DNA of 37,180 bases from Methylotenera sp. Its GTDB lineage: Bacteria; Pseudomonadota; Gammaproteobacteria; Burkholderiales; Methylophilaceae. The stretch covers positions 1 through 37,180 of the forward strand of contig JAURWJ010000128.1 in assembly GCA_030655015.1 (NCBI GenBank). Direction: 5' to 3'. Shown here one piece after another: positions 15,062 to 20,927 of the stretch. Numbering within the stretch: position 1 is the first letter of the stretch; the number at the start of each line of letters is the position of its first letter. The notes under the pieces are model-generated. The model did not search any database and was not told the DNA's origin. It saw nothing but the letters and a program-made list of their open reading frames with translations. The translations under genes were made by a program, and so were the position numbers.

Positions 15062-15077
15062 AGCAACGACTGTGCCA
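15062..15077 (-). promoter_or_regulatory. Sigma-54 (-24/-12) promoter of the amyloid operon
   Basis: On the minus strand the sequence is TGGCACAGTCGTTGCT. It matches the consensus TGGCAC-N5-TTGCW exactly and has the required 10 bases between GG and GC. Transcription should begin near 15050-15052, giving about 63 nt of leader before the ATG at 14987. A sigma-54 activator gene lies just upstream in the same orientation. Confidence 0.85.
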
Positions 15078-15116
15078 TGTTTGTAACTACCTGTTTTTGT
15101 TAATTTAATTTGTATT

Positions 15117-15174
15117 TACACGAATATTCCATAGCGCGGCTTTGTATCATTCGTATTACATAAAGATTCGTGTA
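15117..15174. promoter_or_regulatory. Candidate activator-binding sites (UAS) for the sigma-54 promoter
   Basis: TACACGAAT (15117-15125) faces ATTCGTGTA (15166-15174) as exact reverse complements, with a related ATTCGTATT at 15149-15157 between them. A perfect 8-bp palindrome GAATATTC overlaps the first (15122-15129). They lie about 65-125 bp upstream of the predicted transcription start, the usual distance for enhancer sites of sigma-54 activators. Binding by the VpsR-like regulator is inference. Confidence 0.5.
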
Positions 15175-15305
15175 TTTTTGTATGTCATTGAAATATATGA
15201 GCAAAAATAACTGCAAAAACTGTTTCAGTTTTGATACACGGTTAACGATAAAGGTGGGCGGGTGATAAAGCTATGTGTTGGCTTGGAGGGGTTTTAAGTT
15301 TGAAG

Positions 15306-15424
15306 TGATAGCGAATCTCATAAAATAATGGCAGCAGCCTATTATTTTGTAGGCGCACAATAAGTTGCGCGCCTACAAAGCCATGTCTTTATTTACAGGT
15401 ATGCATTTATGAGAGCCGCTATCA
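15306..15424. repeat. Nested inverted repeats, 119 bp
   Basis: The outer arms 15306-15324 and 15406-15424 match at 17 of 19 positions. Inner arms 15346-15356 and 15369-15379 (TTTGTAGGCGC / GCGCCTACAAA) are perfect. The whole can fold into one long cruciform or RNA stem. It has no coding potential I can support. It lies in the 727-bp gene-free stretch between the activator's stop codon and the operon's first gene. Confidence 0.65.
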
Positions 15425-15508
15425 ATGATCTCAAAGTTTGCCTGAGGTTTGATCTCACTCCCTCTCGCAGGGAGATTTGATTCCAGATTGTTCATCAGGT
15501 TAAATATC

Positions 15509-15633
15509 CCCTCCCCCTTGCAGGGGGAGGGTTAGGGAGGGGGTCGAAACGTGGCAATATTGCTGCTCTATCCCCGTATCGAGTACGGGGCAGGCTCTAC
15601 CCTTCCACACATGAATAATCTGCTTTAGCAGAT
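15509..15633. repeat. Cluster of three short palindromes
   Basis: CCCTCCCCC/GGGGGAGGG (15509-15531, 5-nt loop) is followed by a GGTTAGGGAGGGGG tail. Next come CCCCGTA/TACGGGG (15572-15590) and ATCTGCT/AGCAGAT (15618-15633). The first two resemble GC-rich intergenic palindromes scattered through many proteobacterial genomes. Any of them could help stop the activator transcript, which ends at 15715. I see nothing else in 15634-15714. Confidence 0.6.
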
Positions 15634-15714
15634 ATATTCAGTGGGGGTACCAGTTCGGTTCTAATGAATTATCAGGGTAGATTAAGATAAAAAAATTGGA
15701 TTAACGCAGAGCGT

Positions 15715-17091
15715 TTAAGTGAGGTCGTTAATGCTATCTTGCTTAAAGTCCAACTCGTATTTTTGAATAAGTCTGTACAAGGTCATGCGTGACACTTTAA
15801 GCGCTTGTGCTGCTATTGTCATATTGCCATTATTCTTTTTCAAGGCATTACGAATAACCTCCATTTCTGCCGCATTTCTGGCAGCCTCCAGCGTGGTGAC
15901 TAATCGTTTGCCGTCACGCCGATCAAGGTCAAGATCCTCTGGCGTAATCAGGCGTCGCTCGCACATCACCATGGCACGGCGAACGCGGCTGATAAGCTCG
16001 CGCACATTACCAGGCCATGCGTACTGATTCATGATGCGCAAGGCTGAAGGTGAAAATCCTTTGACGTTGCGCCGTTTTTCGTGGGCAAACTTATCAAAAA
16101 AATACTTAGCCAACACCTCAACATCGCCCTGTCTTTCACGCAGTGCCGGGGTTTTAATTTTGAGTACGTTTAAGCGATAGTAAAGGTCCTCACGAAAACG
16201 TCCCTCTGCAACGGCTGCTTCTAAATCAACGTGGGTTGCAGCCAGCACGCGCACATCTACCGGAATTTGTGAATTACCACCCACCCGCTCAATGGTTTTT
16301 TCCTGCAAAAAGCGCAAAAGATTCACTTGTAATTCAAGTGGCAAATCACCAATCTCATCCAAAAAAATGGTGCCACCGGCAGCCGACTCAATGCGGCCGA
16401 TTTTGCGTTGGCTCGCACCCGTAAACGCGCCCTTTTCGTGCCCGAATAATTCTGATTGAATAAGACCGCTTGGTAGTGAGCCGCAATTCACTGCTACAAA
16501 TGGCATCTTTCGTCTACTTGAGCGCTCATGTAGCGCAAGCGCCGCCAGCTCTTTGCCAGTGCCACTTTCCCCGGTAATCAGCACTGGTGCATCAACCCCC
16601 GCTACTTTGCGTATGTTGCGAAACAATTCCAGCATCTGCGGGCTGGCTCCCACCATTTCGTCCTCACCTATCGGTAGCTCAAGGTCTGTGACCACATCCT
16701 CCCACTTTATTGAAGCCATGCCATGGGCATGACCAAGCGTTGCTAGTAGCCTTTCTGGGGCGGGTGGAAGCGTGTGAAAATCATAAAAGGACTCACTGAT
16801 TACCTGCTTGACATGGCTTTTGCTCATGCAACCTTTGGGTAGCAAAGCGACCCACTCTACAAAATCCACATTACGAAAAAGATTTTCAACCGGCGTAGCC
16901 AGTGAACCGTTTAGTCCATCAAACTGCGCAATGGCGACATGTGGGGTGTATTTGTCGATAATACTGGCTGCACCATCAACATTATTTGTTAATTTTACAT
17001 CCCATCCTGCATCGCACATTTCGCCTACCAGAACGGAAGGTTTATCCGAGGAGTTAAAATAAAGCAAATTATGATTTTCTTTACTGTACAT
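15715..17091 (-). CDS. Sigma-54-dependent activator with VpsR-like N-terminal domain
   Basis: The start is taken at ATG 17091 (AAAGGCGG about 7-10 nt upstream) rather than a TTG ten codons earlier, giving 458 residues. The N-terminal domain (about 1-130) lacks a canonical receiver phospho-acceptor signature but ends with ESFYDFHTLPPAPERLLATLGHAHGMA (positions about 100-126), the signature of the VpsR-type N-terminus. The AAA+ domain has Walker A GESGTGKE (174-181), the sigma-54-contacting GAFTGA loop (221-226) and TIFLDE (241-246), then an R-finger region. A Fis-type HTH (TIAAQALKVSRMTLYRLIQK) ends the protein. VpsR in Vibrio binds c-di-GMP and activates biofilm genes. The GGDEF gene next door and the perfect sigma-54 promoter downstream make this the probable operon activator (inference). 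Confidence 0.88.
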   Translation of the reverse strand: MYSKENHNLLYFNSSDKPSVLVGEMCDAGWDVKLTNNVDGAASIIDKYTPHVAIAQFDGLNGSLATPVENLFRNVDFVEWVALLPKGCMSKSHVKQVISESFYDFHTLPPAPERLLATLGHAHGMASIKWEDVVTDLELPIGEDEMVGASPQMLELFRNIRKVAGVDAPVLITGESGTGKELAALALHERSSRRKMPFVAVNCGSLPSGLIQSELFGHEKGAFTGASQRKIGRIESAAGGTIFLDEIGDLPLELQVNLLRFLQEKTIERVGGNSQIPVDVRVLAATHVDLEAAVAEGRFREDLYYRLNVLKIKTPALRERQGDVEVLAKYFFDKFAHEKRRNVKGFSPSALRIMNQYAWPGNVRELISRVRRAMVMCERRLITPEDLDLDRRDGKRLVTTLEAARNAAEMEVIRNALKKNNGNMTIAAQALKVSRMTLYRLIQKYELDFKQDSINDLT

Positions 17092-17305
17092 AACTAACCG
17101 CCTTTGGTTTTTAATACCCAAAAAACAAATCGCGCAAGTTTATAACTGTATTCGCCACATGCTGCATAAGCAAGCTGCCATAAAGGGTATTAAATTGTTA
17201 TTTCATTAGTATTATTTATAACCATTCGGTCAATTATTTTTATAAAAAAATGGCAAATAGTTAACTTGTCTCACGGGTTGACTCTGCTTAAAAACTACAT
17301 AGCGT

Positions 17306-18808
17306 TCAAACCTTAAAGTGTTGGGTGGGGCTGCCAGTAAATGTCTCTGGTTTAAAAAATCGCAACCTATTGCGCCCAGCCAATTTAGCCTGATACATCG
17401 CAATGTCAGCCTGTTTCTGCAGTTCAGGCACGGTGTAGCGGTGGTCGGTAAAAGTTGTCACCCCAATACTGGCTGTTATGTCATATTCAAGACCTGCCAG
17501 CTGAAATGGCTTGTTGATGGCGGCGAGCATTTTATTGCCAATCACCTCGGCTAAGGCTGCCGCTTCCTGTGGGTTTTCACTCAGGTTTTCTAACATGACC
17601 AAAAATTCATCCCCACCCAAGCGAGCGACCGTGTCACCTTCACGCACGCTAATAGCTAAGCGCTGTGCAACAATTTTCAGCATCAGGTCGCCAGTGTCAT
17701 GCCCCAACGAATCGTTCAGCAATTTGAAATTATCCAAGTCTATGAACATCAACGCACAATGTCTTCTGGTCCGTGCGCTGGTAGCAATGGCTCTATGCAT
17801 TCGGTCTAACAGTAACCGCCGATTGGGCAACCCTGTAAGCGCGTCATAAAATGCCAGTTGCTGTAACTCATCTTCTGCCACTTTGCGCGTTGTAATGTCG
17901 GTGAGCGTTGCAACATAATGTGACACTTCGCCAACTTCATTTTTTACCGCAGTGATGGTGAGCCACACCGGAAATATATCCCCGCACTTTTTGCGGTTCC
18001 ATAGATCACCTTGCCACGTGCCCGTGGCATGAATACCAGACCACATTGCCGCATAAAAATCTTCACCGTGGCGCCCAGACCTCAATAGTCGCGGCGTCTG
18101 TCCCGTGACATCCTGCGCCGTATAACCAGTGATATCGGTAAAGGCATGGTTAACTTTTAATATTACATTGTTGGCATCCGTCACCATCATGCCCTCGCGC
18201 GACTCGAACACCGTAGCCGCCACGCGCAGTTCCTGTTCGGCCTGTTTTATTTCACTGATATCGGTGAGTGCAACACGCATCATCAACGTGCCTGCATCAA
18301 GCCGCGATACATTTTTTGAATCCATCGGCAGGCAATCTAGCCGAGCGTAAAATGTTGTGCCATCCGCACGCTGCATTTTTATATCACAACTTTTATGTTT
18401 ATTCTGTTGCAGGACTTGTTGAAAATGCTGATGCCAATGGTCACTATCTTCATGTGATACAAAGCATAAAAAATGTTGTTTGAGCAGCGCCGCCCTGTTT
18501 TCACCCAACAGTTCGGCACTGATTAGATTAGCCTCGTTAATTACACCATTTTCACTAAGTGTAAGATACCCGACTGGCGCAAACTCATAGAGCGAAACGT
18601 ATCGGTTGAGCGATTCTTCAAGCGATTCTTGAGTACGTCGCAGCTCTTCATTTTGCATCTCTAGCTCAAGCTGGTGCACCTGCAACTCGTGTGATCGTGC
18701 GTCACTATGAGCGTCTGTCACTCCAGTTTCAAGCGCATGCGCTATTTCGTCTTCAGCAGCTTGGCGCAACTTTGGAAGCTGTAACAAGTTCTCTAGTGTT
18801 TTTTTCAT
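17306..18808 (-). CDS. PAS-PAS-GGDEF diguanylate cyclase
   Basis: The start at ATG 18808 is preferred (AGGTG seven bases upstream) over a TTG six codons earlier, giving 500 residues. An N-terminal helix (ELQVHQLELEMQNEELRR) leads into PAS 1 (LYEFAPVGYLTLSENG...) and PAS 2 (VFESREGMMVTDANN ... HYVATLTDITTRK). Then comes a GGDEF domain with intact active site G398-G-D-E-F402 and I-site R389-E-G-D392 five residues before it, so product inhibition by c-di-GMP is likely. No EAL domain and no membrane segment: a soluble sensor cyclase. No haem or flavin ligand can be assigned to the PAS domains. Its sensor half closely resembles that of the LuxR-type protein at 19458-20927. Confidence 0.92.
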   Translation of the reverse strand: MKKTLENLLQLPKLRQAAEDEIAHALETGVTDAHSDARSHELQVHQLELEMQNEELRRTQESLEESLNRYVSLYEFAPVGYLTLSENGVINEANLISAELLGENRAALLKQHFLCFVSHEDSDHWHQHFQQVLQQNKHKSCDIKMQRADGTTFYARLDCLPMDSKNVSRLDAGTLMMRVALTDISEIKQAEQELRVAATVFESREGMMVTDANNVILKVNHAFTDITGYTAQDVTGQTPRLLRSGRHGEDFYAAMWSGIHATGTWQGDLWNRKKCGDIFPVWLTITAVKNEVGEVSHYVATLTDITTRKVAEDELQQLAFYDALTGLPNRRLLLDRMHRAIATSARTRRHCALMFIDLDNFKLLNDSLGHDTGDLMLKIVAQRLAISVREGDTVARLGGDEFLVMLENLSENPQEAAALAEVIGNKMLAAINKPFQLAGLEYDITASIGVTTFTDHRYTVPELQKQADIAMYQAKLAGRNRLRFFKPETFTGSPTQHFKV

Positions 18809-18940
18809 GGTGGCACCTATCAACAATCACTCAGCAACAATTGGCAGACATGGCGGTGCGAGTACAGGCTTACATATAAACAAAGACAACCTTGGCAATG
18901 ATATGAAGGCATGATTTTCCCCGAGATATTGCCAACATTC

Positions 18941-19162
18941 CTACCTCAAGCCGTTTCTGTAGGTTGTCGCCACTGGTTTGGCCTCAGGCTGCGCATCGGC
19001 TTCCAATGATTGGAGTATGTCACCTCCCGACAAAAACCCGCGTTGCTTGGCGTGGTGATAAGCCAGTAAAGCAATCGAGTGTGCATGTTTGTCAGAAAAA
19101 GGCTCCCTATCATCAGCATCGTATTTATTTTTTTTGCTCTTTGTGTCCCATGCATGTCTCAT
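18941..19162 (-). CDS. Small DUF2934-like protein
   Basis: This 73-residue, highly charged protein has AAGGA five bases before its ATG. The central helix (IALLAYHHAKQRGFLSGGDI followed by LQSLEAD) resembles DUF2934, a short proteobacterial domain of unknown function with an I-x2-x-AY-x2-A-x2-RG pattern. No signal peptide or membrane segment. It stands alone between the cyclase gene (133 bp downstream) and the LuxR gene. A duplicated GATCACTG lies just upstream (about 19181-19198). The frame is supported by the Shine-Dalgarno and composition; the family call is tentative. Confidence 0.55.
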   Translation of the reverse strand: MRHAWDTKSKKNKYDADDREPFSDKHAHSIALLAYHHAKQRGFLSGGDILQSLEADAQPEAKPVATTYRNGLR

Positions 19163-19399
19163 TTTAATCCTTTACTAAACGATCACTGATGATCACTGGC
19201 AGAGGGTTTGTCATGCCTCGCAATCAAGCCTTAATCACAACGATGGATAAGGAAACAGAGTGTGCACTCTCCAAATAACTGTCAAATAACAATACACGGG
19301 AGCGTCACACACTAAAAATTTCACAGCTTCATCGTATGCCCATAAAAAAGCACACGCAATTGCAAATAAAGGTAAAGCAAATGGTAAGGAATGGCTATG

Positions 19400-19436
19400 C
19401 CACATAACCATTTTTTATTAATAAATGGTTATGTGG
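19400..19436 (-). terminator. Strong hairpin after the PAS-LuxR gene
   Basis: Perfect 14-bp arms (CCACATAACCATTT and its complement, 19400-19413 and 19423-19436) with a 9-nt A/T loop begin 22 nt after the stop codon at 19458. No T-run follows on the minus strand, so a classical terminator is uncertain. It probably defines the 3' end of the CheBR-LuxR transcript. The rest of 19163-19399 shows nothing I can name. Confidence 0.55.
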
Positions 19437-19457
19437 TGGATGATTTTTTAAGAATGA

Positions 19458-20927
19458 TTAGCTGTGTAACGTAATCAGGTAGCTACGGAGGTTATCTGAT
19501 TTGCTGTTGAGACCGAGCTTTGCGCGAATGTTTTTGCGGTGAATACTGATGGTTTCTGGTGAAAGCGATAAGGTTGCGGCAATGGCTTTAGTGGAAACAC
19601 CCTCACGCACCATGGATGCCACTTGGATTTCTTTGGGCGTTAGGGTTTTATAGACGGATGAAAGACTAGATGCTGAGCCATAAGATGAAATCAGGCGCTG
19701 TAAATTGGCATCCAGTGCGCTTAGCAGACGCACTTGCTTGGGCTCGCGACTACTGCTTTTCAGTCTTTGCAAAAAGGGCATCACTTCTTGTTTCAGTTCA
19801 AGAATGAGTAGATTTTTAGCGTCGCAACTTTCAGATTCTCGCAGCTTGATCATGACTTTTAATGCGGTATTGACTTCCTCGGCCTCAACCTTGGCAAGCG
19901 TCAAGTCGGCAACCGTTTTTTTAACTTGCCGCTCTAAGTGTTTTCGAGCATCCAGCAGTATCTTTTCCGCTTTTTTCTGTACGGAAATATCTAAAAAAGA
20001 ACCCACATAATGTGATATTTTTCCTTCCGCATCATTCACTGCGGTAATGTTCATCAGACTTGGAAATACTTCTCCATTTTTGCGCAGATTCCAAATTTCC
20101 CCTTGCCAGTATTGGTCATGGGTAATGGTGTTAAATATCTCTTGATAAAATACATTGTCATGCTGCCCAGACTTGAGTATTGACGCCGATTTGCCGATTG
20201 TCTCTTCAGCGCTATGGCCTGTAATCCTTGTAAATGCTTTGTTCACGCGAACGATGGTGCTATGTGCATCTGTCACCAACATGGCCTCTTGTACATCGAA
20301 GGCTTTAGCAGCAATGCGCAGCTCTTCTTCGGCTTGCTTGCGCTCGGTGATGTCTGTTAGTGTGATGCGCACAGTAATTGTGCCATCCTTGGTTTTTATA
20401 GGCAGAGCATCCAGATGTACAAAGCGCAACTCGCCATTTTCTCGTTTGATTTGCATGTCACAATTTTTGTGCACATTATGATAAATTATTTGCTTTATAC
20501 AGAGATGAAAATGGTCAACCCAACCTGGCGCGATATGGCGGGAAAAAGGGCGTGACAACAGCTTTTTGCGCTCGCAACCCAGTAGTTCGGCTGCGGTAAA
20601 GTTTACCTCCGCTATCAGACCTGTCGCGGCCAAGGTAAGATAGCCCACAGGCGCGAACTCAAATAAATCTAAATATCGATCACGCGATTCTTCCAATGCA
20701 ATATGCGCGCGCCGCAATTCATCATTTTGCATCTCCAGCTCAATCTGGTGCACCTGAAGTTCATGCAATAACTTATCTGCAGGTGCGGTAACCGCAGTGA
20801 CAGCATTGAGTTGATTAGCCAAGTGCAACTCAGCTTCAGATCTAAGGCTGCGGCGGCGCTCATCAGGCGTCCTTCTTCTCTCTACTTGATCTTTATTGTC
20901 ACTTTTACCTGTTGGAGTATCTCTCAT
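19458..20927 (-). CDS. PAS-PAS sensor with LuxR-type DNA-binding domain
   Basis: The 489-residue protein has a coiled helix with ELQVHQIELEMQNDELRR at about 55-75, PAS 1 (LFEFAPVGYLTLAATG...), PAS 2 (AFDVQEAMLVTDAHS ... HYVGSFLDIS), a long helix (about 310-400) and a C-terminal LuxR/GerE HTH (LTPKEIQVASMVREGVSTKA, about 427-485). There is no receiver domain, so the signal must enter through PAS. The ATG overlaps the stop codon of the CheB-CheR gene (ATGA) and has GGAGG four bases upstream, so the two are translationally coupled. Such CheB/CheR-PAS plus PAS-LuxR pairs occur in other proteobacteria with no known target. The sensor half is a paralogue of that in the GGDEF protein nearby. Confidence 0.9.
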   Translation of the reverse strand: MRDTPTGKSDNKDQVERRRTPDERRRSLRSEAELHLANQLNAVTAVTAPADKLLHELQVHQIELEMQNDELRRAHIALEESRDRYLDLFEFAPVGYLTLAATGLIAEVNFTAAELLGCERKKLLSRPFSRHIAPGWVDHFHLCIKQIIYHNVHKNCDMQIKRENGELRFVHLDALPIKTKDGTITVRITLTDITERKQAEEELRIAAKAFDVQEAMLVTDAHSTIVRVNKAFTRITGHSAEETIGKSASILKSGQHDNVFYQEIFNTITHDQYWQGEIWNLRKNGEVFPSLMNITAVNDAEGKISHYVGSFLDISVQKKAEKILLDARKHLERQVKKTVADLTLAKVEAEEVNTALKVMIKLRESESCDAKNLLILELKQEVMPFLQRLKSSSREPKQVRLLSALDANLQRLISSYGSASSLSSVYKTLTPKEIQVASMVREGVSTKAIAATLSLSPETISIHRKNIRAKLGLNSKSDNLRSYLITLHS

